Position numbers and translations under genes: made by a program
Assembly (NCBI RefSeq): GCF_000621485.1
Contig: NZ_JHYF01000016.1
Span: forward strand, 1-64,000
DNA from: Alkaliphilus transvaalensis ATCC 700919
Lineage (GTDB): Bacteria; Bacillota; Clostridia; Peptostreptococcales; Natronincolaceae
Length of the DNA: 64,000 nucleotides
Direction: 5' to 3'
In this document: positions 1-7,984 of the stretch, piece by piece
Numbering within the stretch: position 1 is the first letter of the stretch
How the letters are laid out: each line of letters starts with the position of its first letter
The notes under the pieces: model-generated
Told to the model about the DNA's origin: nothing
The model's input: only the letters and a program-made list of their open reading frames with translations
Database searches by the model: none

Positions 1-1
1 T

Positions 2-286
2 CATAGTGACCGTGGATACCAATACACTTCAAATGGGTTTAAACATAAATTAGAAGCAGCGGGAATGACGCAAAGTATGTCACGTGTAGGAAAGTGTATT
101 GACAATGGGCCAATGGAAGGTTTTTTTGGAACTCTAAAATGTGAAAAGTATTATCTCAATAAATACAATACCTTCAAGGATCTAAATGAGGCAATAGATG
201 AATACATTCATTTCTATAATCATAAGAGATTACAAAAGAAATTAAGCGACCTTAGCCCGATGGAATTTCGAGCTATGGCCGCTTAA
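2..286 (+). CDS. IS3-family transposase OrfB, C-terminal part (truncated by window start)
   Basis: The frame is open from base 2, so the gene begins before the window. The visible 94 residues carry HSDRGYQYTS (second catalytic Asp of the DDE triad), then NGPMEGFFGTLKCE with the catalytic Glu about 35 residues later, and end in YNHKRLQKKLSDLSPMEFR, the usual tail of IS3/IS150-group integrase cores. The first Asp lies outside the window. The stop codon is followed within 25 bp by an IS terminal repeat, so this end of the element looks intact. The internal ATG at 65 is not the true start. Whether the upstream part is intact cannot be seen. Confidence 0.93.
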   Translation, partial: HSDRGYQYTSNGFKHKLEAAGMTQSMSRVGKCIDNGPMEGFFGTLKCEKYYLNKYNTFKDLNEAIDEYIHFYNHKRLQKKLSDLSPMEFRAMAA

Positions 287-307
287 ATTAGTTTTTATTA
301 TTTCCAA

Positions 308-332
308 TGTCTACTTGACAGGGTGCAGTTCA
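308..332 (-). repeat. IS3-family right terminal inverted repeat
   Basis: This 25-bp sequence closes the IS. It contains an outward-facing TTGACA (315-320) that could act as a -35 box, but no good -10 follows at 16-18 bp. Confidence 0.75.
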
Positions 333-333
333 A

Positions 334-358
334 ATTAGACTAAAAATCTAATTTTTGG
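334..358. other. Weak hairpin just outside the IS end
   Basis: AATTAGA and TCTAATT form a 7-bp stem around CTAAAAA, followed by a short T/G tract. It may be a weak terminator. The rest of 360-701 has no gene that I can see. Confidence 0.3.
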
Positions 359-452
359 GGTGTTTTTATGTCTCAAAAATATTAGATATTAAACTTGAAG
401 CACTGCCACTTCCTCAGGTCTCCATAATCTATGAACAGTTAGTTTACTATAT

Positions 453-481
453 TTGTAAAACTGAAAATCAAATGATATAAT
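453..481 (+). promoter_or_regulatory. Possible sigma-A promoter upstream of the first methyltransferase
   Basis: TTGTAA (453-458), a 17-bp spacer and TATAAT (476-481). The string AATGATATAAT recurs 20 bp downstream (491-501), giving a second TATAAT. It is about 220 bp from the 702 gene, so assignment is tentative. Confidence 0.35.
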
Positions 482-701
482 TAGTCATCGAATGATATAA
501 TATGGTAATTATGGTAGAAAAGTAATAGAGTAGGAAAATTTCTCACAATATATAAGAGTAGTTGGACATGATAACTGTCAACCAGCTTAGTGAAATAAAT
601 TATAAAATGCAGCTTAAAAAATATTCTGCTTTAATTTACGAAAAAAGACCAAAGTATATAACAATAAAAATTATAATAGATTAGTTAAGGAGGCTAGCAT
701 T

Positions 702-1265
702 ATGTTATTTACTGAAAGGGCAAAATGGAATCGTAAATTTAAAGAACGAGGAGACGAATTAATGGCTCCAGAATCTTTTATAGTGGAAAACATTGATTTA
801 CTTCAAAAGGGAACTGTATTAGATTTAGCTTGTGGGGATGGACGTAATTCGGTTTATCTAGCCAAAGTAGGTTTTTCTGTAACAGGTGTAGATTTTTCAG
901 AAGAAGGTCTAAATCGTCTTGAAATCTTTGCTTCTAATAATAACCTTACGATCTCTCAAAAACTCATAGATTTATCTAATCATAAAGCGGTGAGTGAATT
1001 AGGTAGATATAATAATATTATTGTAAACCATTTTAAACCAAGTGATGATATATTGATCCTTCTTCCTAACTTATTAAAGAGAGAAGGAATTTTACTAATT
1101 AATACCTTTAATTATAGACAATCTGAAGAAAATGGGTTTCCACGTAGGTTCTGCTTAGAAGAAAATGAGTTAATGGAAAAATTTGAGGACTTAAAGCTAT
1201 TAAAACATGAGGTATACCAAGATGAAAGAGGATTTTTAGATGGGTATATTTTTCAGCGATTATAA
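702..1265 (+). CDS. Class I SAM-dependent methyltransferase (TehB-like)
   Basis: The 187-residue protein has a Rossmann-type SAM-binding motif I, VLDLACGDGRNS, near residues 38-49, and an acidic motif II (VTGVDFSEEGL) about 20 residues later. The rest fits the small TehB/UbiE-like methyltransferases. The substrate cannot be told from sequence. The ATG is preceded by TTAAGGAGG at optimal spacing. It sits alone between the IS end and a lipoprotein gene on the same strand. Motif I is clear, so the fold is secure and the function is not. Confidence 0.85.
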   Translation: MLFTERAKWNRKFKERGDELMAPESFIVENIDLLQKGTVLDLACGDGRNSVYLAKVGFSVTGVDFSEEGLNRLEIFASNNNLTISQKLIDLSNHKAVSELGRYNNIIVNHFKPSDDILILLPNLLKREGILLINTFNYRQSEENGFPRRFCLEENELMEKFEDLKLLKHEVYQDERGFLDGYIFQRL

Positions 1266-1314
1266 AAACAGCTTATATCTTAATTAGGATTAATAATGAT
1301 AAGGGGGTTACTCT

Positions 1315-2262
1315 ATGAAAAGGTTAGTAGTAATTATGCTTATGGTTGTCTTTCTAATAAGTGGGTGTAGTATTGGTGGGGATGATATGGTTGCAGATGG
1401 AAATAGCTTGTCAAATAGCTCAAACGTTGGTTTATTTTATGGAGATGAAGGGAGTATTTATTTTTCAAATTGGAATCATGCTGGACTCTTTAAATTAGAT
1501 TCAAAGGATGGCAATATTGATCAGTTGTTAGAAGGGAATACATTTATTAATTTAATTGTCGATGGAGATTGGCTATACTATGTTATTCCTACAGGTGCTG
1601 AACAAGGGATCTATAGAATGGGTAAAAATGGCAGTAATAATACTAAGTTAATTAGCATAAATGCAAATAATCTTAATTTGTCAAAGGACTACCTATATTT
1701 TTCGGTTTCATTTCAAGATGGTGGTATCTATAAAATGAGTAAGTCGGGTGGTGAGACTATTAAGATTATAGATGAATTTTATGCTACATCTTTACATTTA
1801 ATAGAAGATTGGATTTATTATATTAATAATGAGGACTTTACTATTAATAGAGTAAGCACAGACGGAAAGGTAAAAGAAGTACTTGCAGATGACACTATAG
1901 ATAAAATAGTGATGGATAAAAAGTGGATTTATTACTTCGATAATAATAACCTTAGTCGAATTAGTCATGATGGCAGAAATAAAGAAATAGTAACAGAATC
2001 TGATGAAATGGAATTCAACAGACAAATGAATGTTAAAGATGAATGGGTGTATGTTTTTGCCCGAAACCCAGAAAAAAACGATGCTTATCTTTATAGAATT
2101 AATACTGAAACTAAAGAGAAAGAAATCTTATACAATGGCTTAGCTAGGCATTTGCATATTATAGATGATTATATTTATTTTTATGCAGGGGAATATAACA
2201 GTGAACTTCAGCTTAAAAAGATAAACCTTGATGGAAGTGAACTGGATACAATTGGAAATTAG
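1315..2262 (+). CDS. Lipoprotein with DUF5050-type beta-propeller repeats
   Basis: The 315-residue protein starts with a lipoprotein signal peptide (MKRLVVIMLMVVFLISGCS, lipobox LISGC, Cys18). The mature part contains at least five repeats of the form W-[IL]-YY-x(n)-[IV]-[YN]-R-[MI]-x-x-[DN]G, for example IYYINNEDFTINRVSTDG and IYYFDNNNLSRISHDG. These match DUF5050/YWTD-like propeller blades found in surface lipoproteins of Clostridia. It is therefore probably an extracytoplasmic, membrane-anchored binding protein. The RBS is AAGGGGG upstream of ATG. No partner gene is adjacent. Confidence 0.8.
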   Translation: MKRLVVIMLMVVFLISGCSIGGDDMVADGNSLSNSSNVGLFYGDEGSIYFSNWNHAGLFKLDSKDGNIDQLLEGNTFINLIVDGDWLYYVIPTGAEQGIYRMGKNGSNNTKLISINANNLNLSKDYLYFSVSFQDGGIYKMSKSGGETIKIIDEFYATSLHLIEDWIYYINNEDFTINRVSTDGKVKEVLADDTIDKIVMDKKWIYYFDNNNLSRISHDGRNKEIVTESDEMEFNRQMNVKDEWVYVFARNPEKNDAYLYRINTETKEKEILYNGLARHLHIIDDYIYFYAGEYNSELQLKKINLDGSELDTIGN

Positions 2263-2383
2263 CTGACTAGTGAAGAATTTCTTTTAAAAGTTCTCCTTTA
2301 TGTTTCTTTAAGAGTTGACTATCAAGCTTAAGGTTTATTACGCTATCACATTTATCATAACATTTTGAACAGGGGAGACTAAC

Positions 2384-2881
2384 ATGTTAACTTTACGAGA
2401 AGCTCAACCATCAGATGCAGAAGGGTTTTTAAATTTATTATTTCAATTAGATCAGGAGTCTAATTATATGTTATATGAAGTTGGGGAAAGAAAAACAACA
2501 ATCGAAGAAAAAAGAAAGGAAATAGAGGCTCAGATTAAGGATTCTCTGTTAATCTTTGCAGAAGATCATGGCAAGCTTGTAGGGTATTTATCTGCTAAAA
2601 GGGGCTTTGCTAAGAGAATTAACCACAGTGCTTACATTATTATTGGCATTATAAAGGATTATGGAGGTAAAGGGATCGGTAAGGCAATGTTTGAAAGACT
2701 AGATCAATGGGCACTGAAAAAAGGGATTACAAGACTTGAATTGACAGTAATGACTTGTAATGCAAGAGCTGTTGCCCTCTATCAAAGGATGGGTTTTAAG
2801 ATTGAAGGAGTTAAGGAAAGATCTTGTCTAGTAGAAGGTCAGTATCTTGATGAATATTATATGGGAAAATTATTAAAATAA
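2384..2881 (+). CDS. GNAT family N-acetyltransferase
   Basis: The 165-residue protein covers a single GNAT domain. Motif A, with the acetyl-CoA pyrophosphate-binding loop, is IIKDYGGKGIGKAMFERL (Q/R-x-x-G-x-G/A form: GGKGIG). Motif B is TCNARAVALYQRMGF, typical of RimI/YobR-like enzymes. The start has a GGGGAG RBS. The acceptor is unknown. It is the first of ten GNAT genes in the first 29 kb. Confidence 0.85.
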   Translation: MLTLREAQPSDAEGFLNLLFQLDQESNYMLYEVGERKTTIEEKRKEIEAQIKDSLLIFAEDHGKLVGYLSAKRGFAKRINHSAYIIIGIIKDYGGKGIGKAMFERLDQWALKKGITRLELTVMTCNARAVALYQRMGFKIEGVKERSCLVEGQYLDEYYMGKLLK

Positions 2882-2947
2882 ATGTTTCAATTTGTCGAAC
2901 AATATTTGTAATATTTCGTCTAATGTAATTAAAGAGGGGGAGGGCCA

Positions 2948-4096
2948 GTGGGTAGAGATGGTGATATTGTAAAATCATTTCATGGTTGTAGAAAATTCTT
3001 AAATAAGCAAGTGGCAAAATCATTTGTGCATACAGGTGGATGGAAGGATTTTGTAGATATTGGTGAAATAATTGAAGATTTCCAAACTCATAAAGATAAT
3101 CTTGAAGTCGTCACTGATGAAGATCAATACATTATTGATAAGATGATGGCAACCATTACATACTTACAACATATGAAGGGAGAAAGGTTAAATTATAGAG
3201 AGTATTTAAAAAGGACAATTGGAGTAGAACCTTTTCTTTTTAGTGAGGAAAGAATTCAGTCGATTACCAATGAAATAAAAGATTCTTTTACGAAATTAAA
3301 TATAGCCTATAGTCCAGAAGTGATAAAAAGACAATTTTATAATATTACCTACCAAGAGAAAGAACTTAAAGAAGAGCTAGGTAAAGAAATGGTAAGGTTG
3401 ATGAAAAAGGCAGAGGATTATTTAAATCTGAAGTTTAAAGAACCTGTAGAGATTGAATGTATAAATGAAGACATTCCTTATGGATATTATTTAAAGATAA
3501 AAGAAGAGGGATACTCTTTAAGGGTAAATCTTCATAAAAACAAAGGTAGCTTTAGCCCAGCTTCATTAAAATATGCCATCATACATGAAGTATGTGGCCA
3601 TGCACTACAGCTAAGTACTTGGAAACATCAAATTAGAGAATTAAAAATTAGCGAAGTGTGTGGTTGTTTAGAAGATTATGGGCCTGAGATATTTCAATTG
3701 GAAGGTGTTGCTGAAGGGTTAATTTATTTTATTTTTTCTGACGAAATAGATGAATACATGAAGTTAGAATTATTATTAGATGAATTACATCACATGGTTC
3801 AGAACAATGCCTTTATTGAGGTGAATATGGGAACCCCCCTTAAGGTGGTGTTGAACTATTATAAGACAAGGTATCCGTTGGCAGAAGAAAATGAAATCTT
3901 AGATAGACTATCGAAAGCTAAGGAGGATGGATTTTATAGGGCAAATTTATATTCCTATGGTGTGGCTTTAGACTTTTTTAAAAGCGCTGCATCAAAACTA
4001 GGTAATGAATCGAAAAGGCGATTTTTAAGGGAAATGTACCTTCGCCCCATGACCTATAGTCAATTGAAAGTTTTTTTAGAAAATCAGTTTTATTGA
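2948..4096 (+). CDS. Putative zinc metallopeptidase with HExxxH motif
   Basis: The 382-residue protein starts at a GTG preceded by AGAGGGGGAGGG. Near residue 217 it has IIHEVCGHALQLSTW, an HExxxH motif (one residue longer than the classic HExxH), followed about 35 residues later by FQLEGVAEGLIYF, whose Glu residues could supply the third zinc ligand and recall the 'QEGLA' motif of DUF1704/MATCAP-type carboxypeptidases, which also use HExxxH. There is no signal peptide, so it is likely cytosolic. The first 150 residues are helical and unassigned. The peptidase call rests on these two motifs. The family assignment is inference. Confidence 0.55.
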   Translation: MGRDGDIVKSFHGCRKFLNKQVAKSFVHTGGWKDFVDIGEIIEDFQTHKDNLEVVTDEDQYIIDKMMATITYLQHMKGERLNYREYLKRTIGVEPFLFSEERIQSITNEIKDSFTKLNIAYSPEVIKRQFYNITYQEKELKEELGKEMVRLMKKAEDYLNLKFKEPVEIECINEDIPYGYYLKIKEEGYSLRVNLHKNKGSFSPASLKYAIIHEVCGHALQLSTWKHQIRELKISEVCGCLEDYGPEIFQLEGVAEGLIYFIFSDEIDEYMKLELLLDELHHMVQNNAFIEVNMGTPLKVVLNYYKTRYPLAEENEILDRLSKAKEDGFYRANLYSYGVALDFFKSAASKLGNESKRRFLREMYLRPMTYSQLKVFLENQFY

Positions 4097-4393
4097 TTAT
4101 TTATATTACTAGTTACCCTATAATACACTATTCGCCCCCCACTTAAATATTTTGATTTTATATCTTATCTATTATTGAAGGATTATTGTTTTAAACTTTA
4201 AAATTAGAAGTCATTACAAAATCCAGTGCTGTTATTGCAACTTCTATATCTTCTTAAGTAATTGATTTATTTAAGTAGTAATTGATCTATTTAGTTTAAA
4301 ACACATAAAGTGATTGATTTTACTATGGGTAGGAAACTAGATAGGTGCTTAAACCAAATGATATAAGGAAGAGATAAATAAGTTCTAGCTCCG

Positions 4394-4422
4394 TTGACGA
4401 ATTGTAAAAAAACCCCTATAAT
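4394..4422 (+). promoter_or_regulatory. Near-consensus sigma-A promoter for the 4479 small gene
   Basis: TTGACG (4394-4399), exactly 17 bp, then TATAAT (4417-4422), about 57 bp before the start codon. The rest of the 4097-4478 gap shows nothing I recognise. Confidence 0.75.
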
Positions 4423-4478
4423 ATATATAAACACATATGGTGATATATTGTTAAGGATAATTGTTAGGGGGAGTTAGA

Positions 4479-4664
4479 ATGAGTAAAAATCACAACGAAA
4501 AGAAGGAAACTAATAAAATTAAACAACCGCAAGAAAAGAAAATAACCTTAGAGACAATTAGAGAAAGGGCTAATGCCCTCATATCCGATGAAATTGACAT
4601 TGATAAATTATACAAGGTTGTAGAAAAAATTGAAAAAGAAAAGGACAAAAAAGATCAGGACTAA
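4479..4664 (+). CDS. Small charged helical protein (61 aa), paralogue of next gene
   Basis: The start is ATG 4479, preceded by TAGGGGGAG, rather than the in-frame TTG at 4461. The protein is very Lys/Glu rich with no membrane segment. Its core KKITLETIRERANAL followed by IDIDKLYKVVEKIEKE resembles the next gene (EIITLEYLRAKAMGI ... LKLYQLLQKLER), so the two look like diverged duplicates. A strong promoter precedes it. I recognise no family; two short helices are the likely structure. Confidence 0.6.
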   Translation: MSKNHNEKKETNKIKQPQEKKITLETIRERANALISDEIDIDKLYKVVEKIEKEKDKKDQD

Positions 4665-4847
4665 ATAAACCAATAAACAAGTGAAAGTACTTAAAGGATT
4701 TTAAGACTGAAAGACCTGCCTAATAAGTATTTATGCATAAAATAGTAAATAGCTAAATAAATACTAAAGAGCAAAGTAAATCGTAAATATCAAATAAATA
4801 ATATAAAGAGGTAAAGATAACGGTTTTCAGTCATTGGGGGGATTAAG

Positions 4848-5075
4848 TTGAAGAGAGACTTAAATAACGAGAGAAATATTTCAGAGATAATAACCTTAGA
4901 ATATCTAAGAGCTAAAGCGATGGGTATCAAGGCAGATGATCTGAATGCAGAAGAGATATTAAAACTCTATCAGCTTCTTCAAAAGTTGGAACGGCATGAA
5001 CTTTTAGAAAAATTAGAAAAAGCAGAAAGAGAAGAACTCTTAAAGGAATTAATATTGTTAGATAAGAAGAAATGA
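4848..5075 (+). CDS. Small charged helical protein (75 aa), paralogue of previous gene
   Basis: It begins at a TTG preceded by GGGGGGA at 6-bp spacing. The protein shares ITLExLRxxA and a following Leu-rich helix with the 4479 product, then adds a Glu/Lys/Leu helix that looks like a coiled coil (HELLEKLEKAEREELLKEL). It is cytosolic by composition. A good terminator follows at 5104. Function unknown. The twin arrangement suggests interacting or successively expressed small proteins, which is inference. Confidence 0.6.
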   Translation: MKRDLNNERNISEIITLEYLRAKAMGIKADDLNAEEILKLYQLLQKLERHELLEKLEKAEREELLKELILLDKKK

Positions 5076-5103
5076 TGTTGACTGGTATATAACATTTTTT
5101 TAG

Positions 5104-5140
5104 GATAGATACTTAAATGGTATCTATCTTTATTTTATTT
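5104..5140 (+). terminator. Intrinsic terminator after the small paralogue pair
   Basis: GATAGATAC (5104-5112) pairs perfectly with GTATCTATC (5120-5128) around a 7-nt loop, followed by TTTATTTTATTT. Confidence 0.8.
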
Positions 5141-5248
5141 CTTATTTTTACTTCCCTTTGTTTATACTTACGTAAAATTAATAGACTAGCCATCTACTTT
5201 TCACAATTTTTCCCAAAGGGTTACACAGTTTCTACTTTCATAAAAGAT

Positions 5249-5287
5249 ATAAATTTAGCGTTATGGTATGATGCAATTTCCTCAAAT
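5249..5287. repeat. Half copy of the MITE-like terminus seen at 53.36 kb
   Basis: ATATAAATTTA followed by about 18 bp and then ATGCAATTTCCTCAAAT (5271-5287) matches the right end of the 53196-53380 element, which has the same ATATAAATTTA block and ATGCAATTTCCTCAAAT. No matching left end is visible here, so this may be a decayed or partial copy. Confidence 0.4.
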
Positions 5288-5297
5288 ATCTAATAAC

Positions 5298-5424
5298 TTA
5301 TATTAAGTAACTAGATGTCAAGAAAATCATGTAAAAAGAAGGAATTTTTTCAATATAAAAAGAAATAGTACAGTAGAATTAACATTTTTTTCAAGATATT
5401 TCAAATGAATTATATTAAGTAACT
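5298..5424. repeat. Pair of 15-bp direct repeats
   Basis: TTATATTAAGTAACT occurs at 5298-5312 and again at 5410-5424, each with TCAAAT a few bases upstream. The gap 5076-5509 otherwise holds only the terminator and the element half-copy. Confidence 0.5.
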
Positions 5425-5509
5425 TAAGGAGCTACTTTGAGAATGGTAGAATATTGATGAACTATGTGAAAAAAACATATTCATTAGCGATTAAGGGAGG
5501 GGTGACAAT

Positions 5510-6010
5510 TTGCTGAGCTATAGAAGTGCGACAGATGGTGATAAATATTTTTTAAGGTTAGTTTGTTTAAATACTTCTAAACTATATCAATATATTTTGC
5601 CAGGTGCTTTTGATAAACAGGCTGATAAGTTTATGAAAGAGGGTTTGCCTAGTACCTACTCAATAAACATAATAGAATTAACAAATGAGCCTATAGGATT
5701 TATAGGAACTACTAAACTAGATGCAGCCACATTATATTTAACTGCCCTATATTTTTTATCTTCATACCAAAGAAAGGGTTATGGAGAATTAATTTTAAAG
5801 CAGTTGATTTCTCGTTCTCAAAAAGAGGGCTATCAAGAAATTGTATTGTTAGTACATGAAAAAGCCCATTGGGCAATTAGCTTTTATTCTAAACTTGGTT
5901 TTAAATGTATTTCTAATGTTGAGTCTGAAATAAAAGCCTATAAAGATTCTAAGCTCAAACCTTATGCTATTCCTTCCACTATGATGATGGCAAAGAGCTT
6001 AGTTGATTAG
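5510..6010 (+). CDS. GNAT family N-acetyltransferase
   Basis: A 166-residue GNAT protein starting at TTG 5510, which lies 8-9 bp after GGGAGGGG. Motif A is YFLSSYQRKGYGELILKQL (QRKGYG, the acetyl-CoA loop) and motif B is EKAHWAISFYSKLGFKCIS. N-terminal residues (YRSATDGDKYFLRLV) match the usual first strand and helix. Substrate unknown. It is followed 60 bp later by another unrelated GNAT gene on the same strand. Confidence 0.8.
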   Translation: MLSYRSATDGDKYFLRLVCLNTSKLYQYILPGAFDKQADKFMKEGLPSTYSINIIELTNEPIGFIGTTKLDAATLYLTALYFLSSYQRKGYGELILKQLISRSQKEGYQEIVLLVHEKAHWAISFYSKLGFKCISNVESEIKAYKDSKLKPYAIPSTMMMAKSLVD

Positions 6011-6070
6011 AAAATAAATGGGTAAAGGGGATTAATTAGAATCGTGATTACAGAAAGTGGGGGATGGGAA

Positions 6071-6595
6071 ATGGAGTTTAGAAGGGTTAAAGATGATGAA
6101 ATAAATTTATTTTTAACGATAGATCGCCAAGAAGTAATTGAGGAAATTTATTACTTCAGAAATGGAGAACTAATTTTAGAAAAGGAGTATTATAACATGA
6201 TGGGTTTTCCACCCGGAGAACAAGAAGATATCTTAAAAAGATTATATGACCTTCATCATACTGGAGGTATTATAATAGGGGCCTTTGATGAAAACCGATT
6301 AGTAGGAATTACCTCATTAGAAAATAAGTTTAGGGGTTCACTAAAAGACCAGTTAAAGATGGATGTATTGTTTGTTAGTCATAACTATAGAGGAAAAGGA
6401 ATAGCTAAAAGATTAATTGAAATGATTAAAGAAGAAGGGATCGAACGAGGTGCAAAGAAAATATACGTTTCTGCCACACCATCTAAAAATACGGTGGATT
6501 TTTATATGTCAGTAGGTTGTAGGTTGGCGGAAGAGGTAGATGAGGAATTGTTTCAATTGGAACCTCTTGATATTCATTTAGAATTAGTTTTATAA
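6071..6595 (+). CDS. GNAT family N-acetyltransferase
   Basis: A GNAT domain of 174 residues. The best start is ATG 6071, with GTGGGGGA 6 bp upstream. An in-frame GTG at 6044 would add nine residues but has no well-placed RBS. Motif A is VSHNYRGKGIAKRLIEMI (YRGKGIA) and motif B SKNTVDFYMSVGCRL. It resembles YhhY/YjdJ-like acetyltransferases with a longer N-terminal half. Substrate unknown. Confidence 0.8.
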   Translation: MEFRRVKDDEINLFLTIDRQEVIEEIYYFRNGELILEKEYYNMMGFPPGEQEDILKRLYDLHHTGGIIIGAFDENRLVGITSLENKFRGSLKDQLKMDVLFVSHNYRGKGIAKRLIEMIKEEGIERGAKKIYVSATPSKNTVDFYMSVGCRLAEEVDEELFQLEPLDIHLELVL

Positions 6596-6730
6596 TCCAT
6601 AGGAAAGTATTACTTTAATTATTCTATATAGAGAAATTTAAGGTATGAGTTTCAACGAAGTCATCCTTTAAATCTCTGAGGAAGGCTTTGTTCCAAAACT
6701 AAAAGTAAATCAAAAGGAGCTTTTAGATAT

Positions 6731-7141
6731 ATGATTAATTATATAAACAGTATAGATAATATTGAAAAGGAAAAATTACATGGCTTTTTTGTCGGTTGGC
6801 CAAATCCACCTTCTCAAGAAAAACATCTAGAGATACTTAAGAATAGTACATACATTTGGCTTGCTGTTAAGGAAGAAGGAAAAGAGGTAGTGGGCTTTAT
6901 AAATGCTATATCTGATAAGACCTTATCTTCTTATATTCCTTTACTAGAGGTGTTGCCAGAATACCAAGGTAGGGGTATCGGAAGGGAGTTAGTAAAAAGA
7001 ATGCTTCACACCTTAAAGGATTATTACATGATAGATTTACTATGCGATGATGAGCTTACCCCATTTTATAAATCATTAGGAATGTTTAAAAGTTCTGGAA
7101 TGTTGGTAAGAAACTATAGTCAGCAGGAGGGTAGAGGATAA
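6731..7141 (+). CDS. GNAT family N-acetyltransferase (short)
   Basis: A compact 136-residue GNAT protein with motif A LPEYQGRGIGRELVKRML (QGRGIG) and a reduced motif B (DDELTPFYKSLGMF). The RBS is AAAGGAGC. Its TAA stop is only three codons upstream of, and in the same reading frame as, the VanW start at 7151, so the two are probably co-translated. Substrate unknown. Confidence 0.8.
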   Translation: MINYINSIDNIEKEKLHGFFVGWPNPPSQEKHLEILKNSTYIWLAVKEEGKEVVGFINAISDKTLSSYIPLLEVLPEYQGRGIGRELVKRMLHTLKDYYMIDLLCDDELTPFYKSLGMFKSSGMLVRNYSQQEGRG

Positions 7142-7150
7142 CTAGAAAAG

Positions 7151-7969
7151 ATGATGAGACCAATTAAAAGAAATAAGTATAGAATTCTATTAGGTAAAAA
7201 TTATTATACAATTAAACGGTATTTAGAGTGGTACTTTGGAAAAACAAAGTTTCCTAAGACCCATAGTAATAAATTACTTCCCTATTGTATTTTCACCCAT
7301 AAAACACCTTTATTAAGAAAGTTAAAAGAGGTTGATATGTGGTATCAATACAATAAAATTACAAATTTAAAGATTGCTACTAAAAGGATCAATGGAATTA
7401 TCATTAAACCAGGTGAAACATTTTCTTACTGGAAACTGATAGGCAAACCTAGCCGTAGCAAAGGATATGTGGATGGAATGGTGCTATTTTATGGAGGATT
7501 TAAACCTGGAGTGGGTGGAGGTTTATGTCAGCTATCTAACTTAATTTATTGGATGACCCTCCATACTCCTTTAGAGGTGGTAGAACGTCATCGACATAGT
7601 TATGATGTATTTCCAGATTCTAATAGGACTCAACCTTTTGGAAGTGGAGCCACCTGTGCGTATAACTATCTTGACTTAAGAATTTATAATCCAACAAATG
7701 AAGATTATCAATTGACGGTGTATTTAACAGATGATTATCTGATAGGAGAATGGAGAAGGGGAAGCCAACCTTTAGAATCTTATGAAGTTTATGAAAGAGA
7801 TCATAAAATAACTTTAGAACATTGGGGTGGCTACGTAAGACATAATATAATTTATAGACGTAGATATAATTTAAACAAAGAAATAACTGAGGATCAGTAC
7901 ATAACGGAAAATCATGCAATTATGATGTATCAGCCATTTTTGGGGGAAGGCAATGCAAGTGAAGTTTAG
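7151..7969 (+). CDS. VanW family protein
   Basis: The 272-residue protein contains the VanW domain: IKPGETFSYWKLIGKPSRSKG and GGFKPGVGGGLCQLSNLIYW are hallmark stretches (residues about 95-140). VanW proteins occur in some vancomycin-resistance clusters and more widely in Firmicutes. Their biochemical role is unsettled. There is no signal peptide or obvious membrane helix. The start is ATG 7151 or 7154. An in-frame stop lies just upstream and the nearest good SD (AGGAGG at 7125) is about 20 bp away, so initiation probably depends on coupling to the upstream GNAT gene. A methyltransferase follows 15 bp downstream. Confidence 0.85.
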   Translation: MMRPIKRNKYRILLGKNYYTIKRYLEWYFGKTKFPKTHSNKLLPYCIFTHKTPLLRKLKEVDMWYQYNKITNLKIATKRINGIIIKPGETFSYWKLIGKPSRSKGYVDGMVLFYGGFKPGVGGGLCQLSNLIYWMTLHTPLEVVERHRHSYDVFPDSNRTQPFGSGATCAYNYLDLRIYNPTNEDYQLTVYLTDDYLIGEWRRGSQPLESYEVYERDHKITLEHWGGYVRHNIIYRRRYNLNKEITEDQYITENHAIMMYQPFLGEGNASEV

Positions 7970-7984
7970 AATAGGAGGAAGCAT

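Larger units (their letters stand above)
1..332 (+). mobile_element. Right end of an IS3-family (IS150-like) insertion sequence
   Basis: The 3' end of an OrfB transposase is followed by TGTCTACTTGACAGGGTGCA and then GTTCA (308-332). Read from the other strand this begins TGAACTGCACCCTGTCAAGT, the typical terminal inverted repeat of IS150-group elements. The left end and any target duplication are outside the window. Confidence 0.85.

Noticed and set aside
308-341. Outward promoter formed by the IS end
   Set aside because: TTGACA in the IS end is followed only by a poor -10 at 15 bp.
1798-2025. Open frame antisense to the DUF5050 lipoprotein gene
   Set aside because: Lies entirely inside a well-supported gene, has no RBS and a low-complexity product; similar opposite-strand frames throughout the window were left out for the same reason.
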